From NCBI GenBank assembly GCA_045046885.1, contig JASFYX010000007.1, positions 26,791-90,790 of the forward strand: a DNA stretch of 64,000 nucleotides. Direction: 5' to 3'. The stretch's first letter is position 1. Each line of letters starts with the position of its first letter. Below the pieces are notes generated by a model. The model was not told the origin of the DNA. It did not search any database and saw only the letters and a list, made by a program, of their open reading frames with translations. Shown here piece by piece: positions 34,872 through 46,000 of this stretch. Made by a program: the position numbers and the translations under genes. Source of the DNA: CG1-02-35-72 sp045046885 (GTDB lineage Bacteria > Bacteroidota > Bacteroidia > Flavobacteriales > Flavobacteriaceae).

Positions 34872-36002
34872 TTAAAGCAATTCCTCAATAACAGAAAGCA
34901 CATAATCTACCTCTTCAATAGTATTAAACTTGCTAAAACTAAAACGGACAGAAGTATTTTTGGTTTTTTTATCCGATAAAACAGCTTGTAAAACATGTGA
35001 ACCTTTATCACTTCCACTTTGACATGCACTACCCCCAGAAGCGGCAATACCTTTTAAATCGAGCTTGAATAACAACATCGGGATGGTTTTAGGAAACCGT
35101 ACACTTAACGTAACGTAAGCGCTTTTTTCTAAATCGGCAGATAAACCGTTAAATGCAATTTCTGAATCTATTTTTAACAACCCATCTATCAATCTTTTTT
35201 TTAGCGATTTTACATAATTAATGTCTGTTTCTAAATCTTGCATGGCCAAATCAAACGCCAAACCCATACCTGCTATACTGTGTGTATTTTCTGTTCCAGC
35301 ACGTGTACCGTGTTCCTGAGCACCACCAATTAACAAAGGTTTAATAGCAATATTTTTTCTGATAAAAGCAAAACCGACCCCCTTAGGTCCGTGGAATTTA
35401 TGGGCACTTGCTGCCATAAAATCTAAAGGAATGTCTTCTAAATCTATTTTATAATGCGCTACAGCTTGAACAGTATCAGAATGAAAAAAAGCCGCGTACT
35501 TTTTACATAAAAAAGCCACTTCTTTTAATGGTAATAAATTGGCAATTTCATTATTTATGTACATCAAACTGACCAAAGTTTTATGTGTATCATTTTGTAA
35601 TAATTCTTCAAGATGAGAAATATTTACAGACCCATCCGCGTTAAGCGACACATAGTTAACCTCAATTTTAAAGCGCTTTTGTAATTCGGCTATTTTATGC
35701 AAAACAGCGTGGTGTTCTATTCTTGAAGTTATAATACGTTTAACACTCAAATTCTGAATAGCATTTTGCAGAATAAAATTATCTGCTTCACTCCCGCCTG
35801 CTGTAAAAATAATTTCGTTTGGCAAACAGTTTAAATGTTTGGAAATCGTTTTTCTAGCTGATTCTACTAGGTTTTTAGCATGTCTCCCAAACTGATGCGA
35901 AGAAGAGGGATTACCAAAATGCTCTGACATTAAATTACTCACATATTTAATAACTTCAGGATGCAATGGCGTAGTAGCCGCATTGTCAAAATAAACTTTC
36001 AT
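34872..36002 (-). CDS. Cysteine desulfurase (NifS/IscS-like)
   Basis: PLP enzyme that removes sulfur from cysteine as an enzyme-bound persulfide. The 376-residue protein starts MKVYFDNAATTPL, binds PLP through Lys202 in SAHKFHGPKG, and has the persulfide Cys327 in GGSACQSGSDKG. His98-99 of RIEHHAV stacks on PLP. Length and motifs fit the NifS/IscS class, but no isc, suf or mnmA gene is near, so I do not give a symbol. It may supply sulfur for tRNA thiolation or Fe-S assembly. Confidence 0.92.
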   Translation of the reverse strand: MKVYFDNAATTPLHPEVIKYVSNLMSEHFGNPSSSHQFGRHAKNLVESARKTISKHLNCLPNEIIFTAGGSEADNFILQNAIQNLSVKRIITSRIEHHAVLHKIAELQKRFKIEVNYVSLNADGSVNISHLEELLQNDTHKTLVSLMYINNEIANLLPLKEVAFLCKKYAAFFHSDTVQAVAHYKIDLEDIPLDFMAASAHKFHGPKGVGFAFIRKNIAIKPLLIGGAQEHGTRAGTENTHSIAGMGLAFDLAMQDLETDINYVKSLKKRLIDGLLKIDSEIAFNGLSADLEKSAYVTLSVRFPKTIPMLLFKLDLKGIAASGGSACQSGSDKGSHVLQAVLSDKKTKNTSVRFSFSKFNTIEEVDYVLSVIEELL

Positions 36003-36006
36003 TTGG

Positions 36007-36036
36007 CAAAATTACAATTCTTGTGTATAAAACAAG
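36007..36036 (-). promoter_or_regulatory. Promoter abutting the cysteine desulfurase start (possible leaderless mRNA)
   Basis: On the minus strand TAATTTTG (36014-36007) fits the TAnnTTTG -7 box. CTTG at 36036-36033 is a partial -33 box, 18 bases away. The box ends only 4 bases before the ATG at 36002. Confidence 0.45.
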
Positions 36037-36075
36037 CATTTATTTTAAAACCTAATTTCTATTTGAGTTTTAACT

Positions 36076-36149
36076 AAAAATGGAAAAGGTCTAAATCAGG
36101 TTATAAGTTCTGAACTTTGAGTTCGGCATAGTGTACCTTTTCCATTTTT
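36076..36149. other. Structured intergenic element
   Basis: Perfect 15-bp arms 36076-36090 (AAAAATGGAAAAGGT) and 36135-36149, enclosing 44 bases with an inner 5-bp hairpin (36112-36124). It lies upstream of both flanking divergent genes, so it is not an ordinary terminator for either. It could be a repeat, a leader structure or the end of a small RNA. Confidence 0.5.
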
Positions 36150-36350
36150 TAAAGTTAGCTTATTTTACAAAAACAAATCTAAAGGAGTTAGACCTAAGGT
36201 TAAAAATCAAAAATCATTAAAAATTAATCCTTTTTACTAATATCTATATTATTTTAAGTTTATAAATTTGCATATCAGTTCTTTGTTTTAACAACTGTAG
36301 AATCATTATGATAGACTGGGGGGTTTAGATTAATGAAATAAAAGTGTAGT

Positions 36351-38252
36351 ATGAAACAGACACTTAACAAATGGATATTTATATTAGTCACTTTGGTGAG
36401 CTATATAATGTTTGCTAGATATTTTAATCTATTAATATTTAAGCATACACAAATAGTAGCTATCTGGATACCGGCGGGTATTTCTTTATCAATTTTACTA
36501 CTAAAAGGATATAAATATTTACCGCTTGTTTTTATTGGTAATTATTTTGTAGCTGCAATTATAACGTCTCAAAATGGTATATCTGTTTTAAACACATTCC
36601 CTGAGCATATCTCATCAAGTATTCTAAATACTTTAGAAGCTGCTTTAGGAGCCTATTTGATTTTTAAATTTTCTAATTCAAACCTCATATTAAAAAGTAT
36701 AAAAAATAGTGTCACATTTATTTTTGTAACTATTTTTATTTCTCTAATAACAGCCCTTATCGGCTCTTTTTTTCGTTGCTACTTTAATAATGATTGGTAT
36801 AATTATTTTACACTATTTTGGAGTTGGTGGATAGATGACATCCTAGCTATATTACTTATTACACCTATAATTTTAAGCTTTCCTAAAAAAATATTGTTTC
36901 TTCACAAAAAGCTTAAAATATTAGAATTTACACTTTATCTTTTTTTTAGTTTTATGTTTTTATATCTCATTATAAAAATGCAATATCCAATTAAATTTTT
37001 ATTATTCCCCCTATTATTAATTAGCCTATTTAGATTTGGTAAGTTTATAAGTTTTACTTCTTTATTTTTGATTGCTTTATTGGTAGGAATTCAAAACTCA
37101 AATCACCCATTAACAGGCGTTTATATTCAAAATAAAAATTTACTTATTTACATGCTTTATTTTAGTGTTGCTAGTATCTTGGTTTTAGTAGTTGCTGCCT
37201 TAATAGAAGATCAGAAAAATAAAGAAGAAGAACTAACCAAAAGCAAAAATCAATTTAAAAACACATTAAAATCAATTAATGAAGCTATTATTGTTTGTGA
37301 CAGTAATTCTGGTAAAATTTTAAATGTAAATGATTATGCTTGTACTTGGCTAGGCTATTCTTTTGAAGAGTTTAAAAAAATGTCGGTCGGTGATTTAGCC
37401 TCAAACAAACGCCTCTTCACAAAAAAAAATGCTTTAATTTATTTTAAAAAATCAAACAAAGCAGCTCAAAATTTTAAATGGCAAATAAAAGATAATAAAA
37501 ATAAGACTTATCATTGTAATATTCAATTAAATAAAGCTACAATTTTTGAGTCAGACAATATTATAGCCACAATAAGAGATGATTCTGAAAAGTATAAACT
37601 AGAACAAGAAATAATACATGCCTATATAGAAGCTCAAGAAGAGGAAAAACAATATTTTGGCGAAGAAATTCACGATAATATCATTCAAACTTTGGCAGCA
37701 GAACAAATTTTTATAAGTGCTATTGACAAAATAAGTGATAAAAGTAATAACAAAGCTTCTAAGTACATTAAAAAATTAAATGAATTAAACAGTAATGCCA
37801 TTGATGCCATTCAGAAAATAGCTTATGGTCTTATGTCTAAACAGTTAAAAGAAGAAGGCCTTATTTTAACATTAGAAAATTTATGCATAGATATGAGCAT
37901 GAAAGATCAAGTTGAATTTAATTTTAGTCATAAAAATATCCGCGAAAAAGATATGAGTAATGCTATAAAAACAAATATCTTTAGAATTGCACAAGAGTTA
38001 ACAAATGACTGTATAAACTACTCAGATGCTACAATAGCCAATTTAAATATTAATAAAACAGGAAATAACACAATTGAGTTTATCTTTACTGATAATGACA
38101 TAGGTTTGAAATTAGAATCTTTGAAAAATATAGATAATGGCCGCAGTATGAAAAATATAGATAGACGCTTAAAATATTTAAATGGCCATTTAACTGTGAA
38201 TCCTAACTCAAAAACTGGTTTAGAAATAAAAATAACCATTCCACTCTCATAA
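36351..38252 (+). CDS. MASE1-type membrane sensor histidine kinase with PAS domain
   Basis: A 633-residue hybrid membrane kinase. Residues 1-285 form about eight membrane helices of the MASE1 type (with IWIPAGISLSILLLKGY and WSWWIDDILAILLITP). A PAS domain follows (about 300-410, IVCDSNSGKILNVNDYACTW), then a HisKA_3 dimerisation helix with His in FGEEIHDNIIQTLAAEQ and an ATPase domain (RIAQELTNDC, TDNDIGLKLESL). The G-box is degenerate compared with the usual GxGL loops, so ATP binding is weaker to predict. No response regulator is adjacent; it is an orphan. Confidence 0.85.
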   Translation: MKQTLNKWIFILVTLVSYIMFARYFNLLIFKHTQIVAIWIPAGISLSILLLKGYKYLPLVFIGNYFVAAIITSQNGISVLNTFPEHISSSILNTLEAALGAYLIFKFSNSNLILKSIKNSVTFIFVTIFISLITALIGSFFRCYFNNDWYNYFTLFWSWWIDDILAILLITPIILSFPKKILFLHKKLKILEFTLYLFFSFMFLYLIIKMQYPIKFLLFPLLLISLFRFGKFISFTSLFLIALLVGIQNSNHPLTGVYIQNKNLLIYMLYFSVASILVLVVAALIEDQKNKEEELTKSKNQFKNTLKSINEAIIVCDSNSGKILNVNDYACTWLGYSFEEFKKMSVGDLASNKRLFTKKNALIYFKKSNKAAQNFKWQIKDNKNKTYHCNIQLNKATIFESDNIIATIRDDSEKYKLEQEIIHAYIEAQEEEKQYFGEEIHDNIIQTLAAEQIFISAIDKISDKSNNKASKYIKKLNELNSNAIDAIQKIAYGLMSKQLKEEGLILTLENLCIDMSMKDQVEFNFSHKNIREKDMSNAIKTNIFRIAQELTNDCINYSDATIANLNINKTGNNTIEFIFTDNDIGLKLESLKNIDNGRSMKNIDRRLKYLNGHLTVNPNSKTGLEIKITIPLS

Positions 38253-38293
38253 TTTCAATTTTTAATTTCTGATTTTTTTAGTGCCTTAATCGT

Positions 38294-38301
38294 TATATTT
38301 G
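38294..38301 (+). promoter_or_regulatory. -7 box for mnmE
   Basis: TATATTTG matches TAnnTTTG exactly, 18 bases ahead of the TTG start at 38319. No good -33 box is seen. Confidence 0.4.
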
Positions 38302-38318
38302 CCCAAAATTTAAACAAG

Positions 38319-39776
38319 TTGCAAAATCAAGATAATATTATTGCTCTAGCCACGCCACAGGGCGTGGGTGCCATTGGTGTTATACGCCTTTCGGGGGAAG
38401 GTGTTATTGCTATTTGTAGCAAAGTATTCTATAAAAAAGACACTTTAACAGACTTAACTAAAGTTAAGAGTCATACGCTTCATTTTGGCACAATAAAAGA
38501 CGATAACAATATTATTGACGAAGTTTTAGTGAGTGTTTTTAAAACACCCCACTCCTATACTGGTGAAAATAGCATTGAAATTTCTTGCCACGGTTCGCAA
38601 TACATCCTACAAGAAATCATAAACTTATTTTTAAAAATAGGTTTAAGAATGGCAACCGCAGGCGAATTTACTTTACGTGCTTTTTTAAATGGGAAACTCG
38701 ATTTAAGTCAAGCAGAAGCTGTGGCCGATTTAATTGCGTCTAATTCTAAAGCCTCTCACCAAATAGCGATACAACAAATGCGTGGTGGCTTTTCATCCGA
38801 TTTAAAAGTATTAAGAACCGATTTAGTTAATTTTGCATCGTTAATAGAATTGGAGTTAGATTTTGCCGAAGAAGATGTCAATTTTGCAGACCGCGACGAT
38901 TTTAAAGAATTACTAAAAAAAATAAAGACTTTATTAAAAAATTTAAGCGCTTCTTTTGCTGTCGGGAATGTGTTAAAAAATGGCATTCCGGTAGCCATTG
39001 TAGGCCAACCAAATGTAGGAAAATCTACCTTGTTAAATGCACTGCTAAATGACGATAAAGCAATCGTGTCAGAAATTGCAGGTACAACAAGAGATGCTAT
39101 TGAAGATGAGTTAATTATAAACGGTGTTTATTTCCGTTTTATTGATACCGCAGGCCTTAGAGACACTAAAGATTTCATAGAAAAAATTGGTATAAAAAAG
39201 ACCTTTGAAAACATAGAAAAAGCGCATTTGGTTTTGTATTTAATAGACGCTAGTCAATTTCAGAATTCAGAATTCAGAATTAAGAATTACAGTACTGAAA
39301 TTAATAATTTGAAAAAAAAATATCCTCATAAAAAAATTCTGACAATCGTCAATAAATCTGATTTATTATCTAAAAATGATATTCTTAAAATAAACTCAGA
39401 AAATATAGTACGTCAGACTGAGCGAAGTCGAAGTCCCAAAACTCCTCCCGATAGCTATCGGGATCCAGAACTTTTTATCTCAGCCAAATACAAAACAGGT
39501 ATAGACACTTTAATAAAAGCCCTAACAAATTTGAGCCAGATTGGCACATTAAACACCAATCAAACTATTGTGAGTAATGCGCGTCATTTTGAAGCTTTAA
39601 ATTTGGCCTTAAATTCAATAAACGAAGTGTCAAATGGATTAAAAAATAAAATAAGTAGCGATTTATTGGCTATTGATATCCGCCAAGCGCTTTATCATCT
39701 TGGCGAAATTACCGGTGAAGTGACTAATGACGATTTATTAGGTAATATTTTTGCCAATTTCTGTATCGGGAAATAA
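38319..39776 (+). CDS. mnmE: tRNA modification GTPase MnmE, with insertion in the G domain
   Basis: GTPase acting with MnmG to install the cmnm5 group at wobble U34 of tRNAs. The 485-residue protein starts at TTG. It has the folate-binding N-terminal domain, G1 GQPNVGKSTLLN, K-loop EIAGTTRDAIEDE, G3 DTAGLRDT, G4 NKSD, and the C-terminal FCIGK with its catalytic-site Cys. Two low-complexity stretches fall in the G domain: residues 315-324 from a 7-bp tandem repeat, and 365-384 (QTERSRSPKTPPDSYRDPE) between G4 and the G5 SAK motif, from interspersed-repeat DNA. All frames stay open, so the enzyme is probably functional. Confidence 0.93.
   Translation: MQNQDNIIALATPQGVGAIGVIRLSGEGVIAICSKVFYKKDTLTDLTKVKSHTLHFGTIKDDNNIIDEVLVSVFKTPHSYTGENSIEISCHGSQYILQEIINLFLKIGLRMATAGEFTLRAFLNGKLDLSQAEAVADLIASNSKASHQIAIQQMRGGFSSDLKVLRTDLVNFASLIELELDFAEEDVNFADRDDFKELLKKIKTLLKNLSASFAVGNVLKNGIPVAIVGQPNVGKSTLLNALLNDDKAIVSEIAGTTRDAIEDELIINGVYFRFIDTAGLRDTKDFIEKIGIKKTFENIEKAHLVLYLIDASQFQNSEFRIKNYSTEINNLKKKYPHKKILTIVNKSDLLSKNDILKINSENIVRQTERSRSPKTPPDSYRDPELFISAKYKTGIDTLIKALTNLSQIGTLNTNQTIVSNARHFEALNLALNSINEVSNGLKNKISSDLLAIDIRQALYHLGEITGEVTNDDLLGNIFANFCIGK
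39261..39288 (+). repeat. 7-bp tandem repeat inside mnmE
   Basis: Three exact CAGAATT units plus a fourth AAGAATT. The unit length is not a multiple of three, so any copy-number change would shift the mnmE frame. Confidence 0.8.
39411..39463. repeat. Interspersed repeat fragment within the mnmE coding sequence
   Basis: GTCAGACTGAGCGAAGTCGA (39412-39431) is a diverged copy of the element at 18835-18888 (17 of 22 aligned positions). An 18-bp perfect palindrome TCCCGATAGCTATCGGGA follows at 39446-39463. Both motifs recur in flavobacterial genomes. Together they encode extra residues absent from usual MnmE. Confidence 0.75.
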
Positions 39777-40061
39777 TTTTTATCTTTTAAGTAAAAATTA
39801 GTAATCTCAAAAACCCCTATTTTGACTAATAATAATCTCTTTTTTAAAGCTTACATTTATGCTGCAAATCATTAGTTTTAAGTATATAAACCTACTTAGA
39901 CTGATTTTATCTTAGGCTTATAATATATAATACGATTTAAATTGTTTTAAATAAGACTATTTTAGGTGACTTTAGTCACTTAAAAATATACTGATTAAAT
40001 TACTTTTATAACCAATTTTTTGTTTAATTTGCGTTGTAAACTATCTATACATCATTCAATT

Positions 40062-43000
40062 ATGAAAAAGCAGTTACTACTTATAATATCCTTTTTGTTT
40101 TTAAGCCTAATAAGTTACAGTCAGGCGACTTTTACATCGGGTTCTACAGCGGCACAATTATCTGCTCAAATTGCCGGACAAGGCTTGGTTATTACCAACT
40201 CAGTTATAACACAAGGTATAAGTACTCAGGTGGGTACATTTTCTAATGGCATTGCCGGTGCAAGTTTTCAGATAGATACAGGTATAATTCTAACAACAAG
40301 TACTGTTTCAGAGGCCTTCACTTCAAATAACAATACGGGTATTTCTTTAGGTCCCAATTCAACATATTCAGACCCTGATCTTACAGCCATTAATGGTAAC
40401 GCTGTACACGATGTAGTAGTTTACGAATTTGACGTTACCTTAGATAATATTGCCACAGTTATTACGGTCGATTTTCAATTTGCCGCAGACGAATATCCAA
40501 CTTATGTCGGTTCTCAATTTAATGATACTTTTGGGTTCTTCATTTCAGGCCCTGGTATTACAGGAACCAAGAATATCGCTTTAGTTCCAGGTAAAACAAT
40601 ACCCATTCAAGTAAACAATATTAATAGCGGAACAATTGGTTCTAATCAAGATGGTACAGCTTGGGATCCTTCAAATTCTTTTTACTATTTATCAAATTCA
40701 GATACTGCCGGTAATGGTAATGGGGCTATATTTTCTGAATTTAATGGTTTTACAAAAAAAATCCGCGCCAGCTTAACCGGTTTAACACCCAATACAACTT
40801 ACCACGTTAAAATGGCTTTGGCCGATGTAGCCGATAATTTATTCGACACAGGTGTTTTTGTAAATTTAATAAGTGGTTTTCCAGATAATGATATTGATGG
40901 TATTGACGATGCTACAGATTTAGATGATGACAACGACGGTATTTTAGATACTGTTGAAGGTACTGGAGATACAGATGGTGACGGCATCATCAATTCATTC
41001 GATTTAGATTCAGATGGTGATGGTATTCCAGATAATATAGAAGCACAAATCTCTAGAAATTACATTGCCCCTGGCACTTTTACCGATACAAACTTAGACG
41101 GCGTTAACGATGTCTATGCAGGTGGTCTAACACCTCCAGATACAGATGGCGATGGTACTAAAGATTATCTCGATTTAGATTCAGATAACGAAGCTACAAA
41201 TGATACAACCGAAGCAGGCATAACGCTTTCTGGAAATGGTGTTGGTAATAATGGACTAGATAATGCATTAGACACTACAGATGACTGGGCAGACCCAAAT
41301 GGTACACTAAACGACCCCACAACCCTACCTGATTTAGACGGAGATGTGCTTATTGTTGGTGGTGAAGTTGATTATAAAGATTTTGATGATGATAACGATG
41401 GTGTTTCTAACGCCATTGATTTAGACAATGATAACGACGGTATCCTAGATTCTGTAGAAGGCACAGGAGATACTGACGGTGATGGTATTCCCAATAACCG
41501 CGATTTAGATTCCGATGGTGATGGTATTCCCGATAATATCGAAGCACAAACAACTGCAGGGTATATTGCGCCAAATGGCGTTTATAGTGCAACCGGAATC
41601 GATACCGCTTACGGTACAGGCCTAACACCCATAGATACTGATGGGGATGGCACAAAAGATTATTTAGATTTAGATTCAGATAACGAAGGAGGCAATGATA
41701 CCACAGAAGCTGGCTTAACCCTTACCGGAACAGTAGGTCTTAACGGATTAATATCCAGTCAAGAAAATAACGATTTTTGGCTTGATGTCAATGGCACACT
41801 TAACGACCCAACTACCCTACCCGATTTAGATGCAGATAATGCTTCAGGCGGTGATGTAGATTATCGCGACAATGACGATGATAATGACGGCGTATCAAAT
41901 ACAGTCGATTTAGACAATGATAATGATGGAATACTAGATTCTGTAGAAGGAACAGGCGATTCTGACGCAGACGGTGTACCAGATAATCGTGATTTAGATT
42001 CAGATAACGATGGCATTCCCGATAATATCGAAGCACAAGCAACCGCAACTTATATTGCACCCAATAATGTTTATAGCGCAACAGGTATAGATACCGCTTA
42101 CGGTACAGGTCTCACACCAGTTGATACTGATGGTGATACTATAAAAGATTATCTAGATGCCAATTCAGATAACGAGGGTACAAACGACACAACTGAAGCT
42201 GGACTTACATTAACTGGTACAGTAGGTCTTAACGGATTAATTTCTAGTCAAGAAACAGTAGACAACTGGTCAGATGTAAATGGAACACTTAACGACCCTA
42301 CCACACTACCCGATAAAGATGGCGATGTGGCTTCTGGTGGCGATGTTGATTATCGCGATGATGATGTTGATAATGACGGTATTCCTAATGCAACAGATTT
42401 AGATGATGATAATGATGGTATTTTAGACAGTGTTGAAGGTACTGGTGACCCTGATGGTGATGGATTCCCAAACAACATTGATCTAGACAGTGACGGCGAT
42501 GGTATTCCAGATAATATTGAAGCCCAAACAACCAATGGTTATGTAACCCCTGGTACTTTTACCGATGCCAATAACGATGGTGTTAATGATGTTTATGCTG
42601 GTGGTTTAACACCTGTAAATACAGACGGCACAGACAATCCAGATTATTTAGATACAGATTCTGATAACGAAGGAGGTAATGATACGGTTGAAGCCAATTT
42701 AAATTTAACACCTAATGTTGTAGGACATAATGGTCTTAATAATAATATTCAAACTTCAGACGATTATCAAAATCCACGAGGGGCATTATTCCCTGCTTTT
42801 CTACCCGATTCTGATGGCGATTTAGGTACAGGTGGCGACGTAGATTACCGCGATGCTATTAATAATTTAGACTTAGATGGCGACGGTGTAAACGATACAA
42901 TAGATATTGACGACGATAACGATGGTATTTTAGATACTGTAGAAGATGCAAATACTGACGCCGATAATAACCCTGCAACTAATCCTACCGATACAGATGG

Positions 43001-46000
43001 CGATGGTATTCCAGATTACCATGATTTAGATAGTGATAATGATGGTATTCCCGATAATATCGAAGCACAAACTACCACTGGGTATATAGCACCAAATAAT
43101 GCGTATGCCGCAAATGGTATGGATACAGCCTACACTTCTAGTGGTTTAACGCCTGTTAATACAGACGGCACAGACAATCCAGATTATCTAGATACAGATT
43201 CAGATAACCAAGGTGCTAATGACACAACAGAAGTAGGTTTGACGCTTGTTGGTATTGTAGGTAATAATGGCTTAGTGGCCAGCAGTGAAACTAACGATAA
43301 TTGGTCCGATACAAATGGTAACATTGGTTTACCCGCTGCTTTTCCAGATACAGATGCCTTTGGCGATGTAGATTTTAGAGATGGTGATACAGATAATGAT
43401 GGCATAGTAGATGCGGTTGATTTAGATGATGATAACGATGGTATTTTAGACAGTGTTGAAGGTACTGGTGACCCTGATGGTGATGGATTCCCAAACAACA
43501 TTGATCTAGACAGTGACGGCGATGGTATTCCCGATAATATAGAAGTCCAAGCGACAAACACTTATATTGCCCCTGGTACTTTTACAGACACCAATAACGA
43601 TGGTGTTAATGATGTTTATGCTAGTGGTTTAACACCTGTAAATACAGACGGCACAGACAATCCAGATTATTTAGATACAGATTCTGATAATGATAATGTT
43701 TTAGATACAGCAGAAGCAGGACTTACTTTAAATGGCACCGTGGGTATAAACGGTTTAGATAATAATATTGATACAGCCGATAATTGGTTAGACGTCAACG
43801 GTACAATAAATGACCCTACTACGCTACCCGATGATGATGGTGATAACGGCTCTGGCGGTGACGTCAATTACCGTGATAATGACCATGATAATGACGGTAT
43901 TGATGACGTAACAGACCTTGACGATGATAACGATGGTGTTTTAGATACTGTTGAAGGCACAGGTGATGTTGATGGTGATGGTATTCAAAATTCTTATGAT
44001 TTAGATTCTGATGGTGATGGTATTCCTGATAATATCGAAGTCCAAGCCACAGCTACTTACATCGCACCGGGTACTTTTACAGATACCAATTCAGACGGTG
44101 TAAACGATGTGTATGCGGGTGGATTTACACCGCCTAATACAGATGGTACAGACAATCCAGATTATTTAGATACAGATACAGATAACGATGGCACTTCAGA
44201 TACGATAGAAGCCAATTTAACGCTATCAGGCACTGTAGGCCTAAATGGTTTAGATAATAATATTGATACAGCCGACAATTGGACAGACGTCAACGGTACA
44301 ATAAATGACCCAACAACTTTACCCGATAGAGATGGCGATGTAAATTCAGGTGGCGATGTAGATTATAGAGATATTGACAATGATAATGACGGTATTCCCG
44401 ACAGCATTGACCTAGATGATGATAACGATGGTATTGTAGATACTATAGAAGGTAATGGCGATACAGATGGTGATGGTATTAAAAATAGCTTCGATTTAGA
44501 TAGTGACGGCGATGGTATTCCAGATAATATAGAAGCACAAACTACAGTTGGTTATATTTCACCTAGTGGTAATGACCTCGACGGTGACGGTTTAGATAAT
44601 GCCTACGATACAGATAGTGGTGGTGTTGCTATTACACCTGTAAACACAGACGCAACAGACAATCCAGATTATTTAGATTTAGATTCAGATAACGAAGGGG
44701 CTAACGATACCGTTGAAGCCAATTTAACACTTTCTGGAACTATAGGTGTTAATGGATTAGACAACAATATAGATACGGCAGATACTTATGCCGATCCAAA
44801 TGGAATTATAAACGACCCTACAACTTTACAAGATACTGATGGCGATGTGCTTACAGGTGGCGATGTAGATTACAGAGATGTTAGTAATACAACCGATAAT
44901 GATAATGATGGTATTATAGATGCTGTCGATTTAGATGACGATAACGATGGTATTTTAGATAGCGTTGAAGGTACTGGCGATACAGATGGTGATGGCTTCC
45001 CTAATAATATAGATTTAGACAGTGATGGCGATGGTATTCCAGATAATATAGAAGCGCAAGCAACAGCCCTCTATATTGCTCCTGGTACTTTTACAGATGC
45101 CAATTCAGACGGCGTAAATGATGTTTATGCAGGAGGATTAACACCTGTTAATACTGATGGTGTTGATACAGTAGATTATTTAGATTTAGACTCAGATAAT
45201 CAAGGAGGTACAGATACAGTTGAAGCCAATTTAGTACTCAGTGGAATTGTAGGTTCAAACGGTTTAGATAATAATATCGATACAGCCGATGATTATACAG
45301 ATGTAAATGGTAGCATAAATTCACCTACTGCACTTCCTGATTCTGATGGCGATTTAAACTTTGGTGGCGATGTAGATTTTAGAGATGCAACAAACTCACC
45401 TCCAGATAATGACGGTGACGGTGTACCAGATGTAACCGATTTAGATGATGATAACGATGGTATTTTAGATACCGTAGAAGATTCACCTACAAATGTAGAT
45501 ACAGATGGCGATGGTATCAAAAATAGTTTTGATTTAGATTCAGATGGCGATGGTATTCCAGATAATATAGAAGCACAAACAACAGCAAGCTATATTCCAC
45601 CAAGCGGTAACGATGCAGATGGAGATGGTTTAGACAATGCTTACGATACAGATAGTGGTGGTACAACATTAAACCCTGTCAATACCGATGCAACAGATAA
45701 TCCAGATTACTTAGATACTGATTCTGATAACGAAGGTGCAAATGACACCACAGAAGCTGGCTTAACCCTTTCTGGAAATGTAGGCAACAATGGTTTAGAT
45801 AATAATATAGATACAATTGACGATTGGTCAGATCCAAACGGTACAATAAACGACCCAACTACTTTACCCGACACAGATGGTGATTTACTAACCGGTGGTG
45901 ATGTTGACTTTAGAGATATCAGTAATTCTACTGATAATGATAATGATGGTATCCTCAATGCAACTGACCTTGATGACGATAATGATGGTATATTAGATAT

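Larger units (their letters stand above)
36003..36350. other. Divergent intergenic region with a 15-bp hairpin
   Basis: 348 bases between two divergent genes. It contains a promoter for the desulfurase at its left end and the structured element at 36076-36149. The rest is AT-rich with no further gene supported. Confidence 0.6.
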
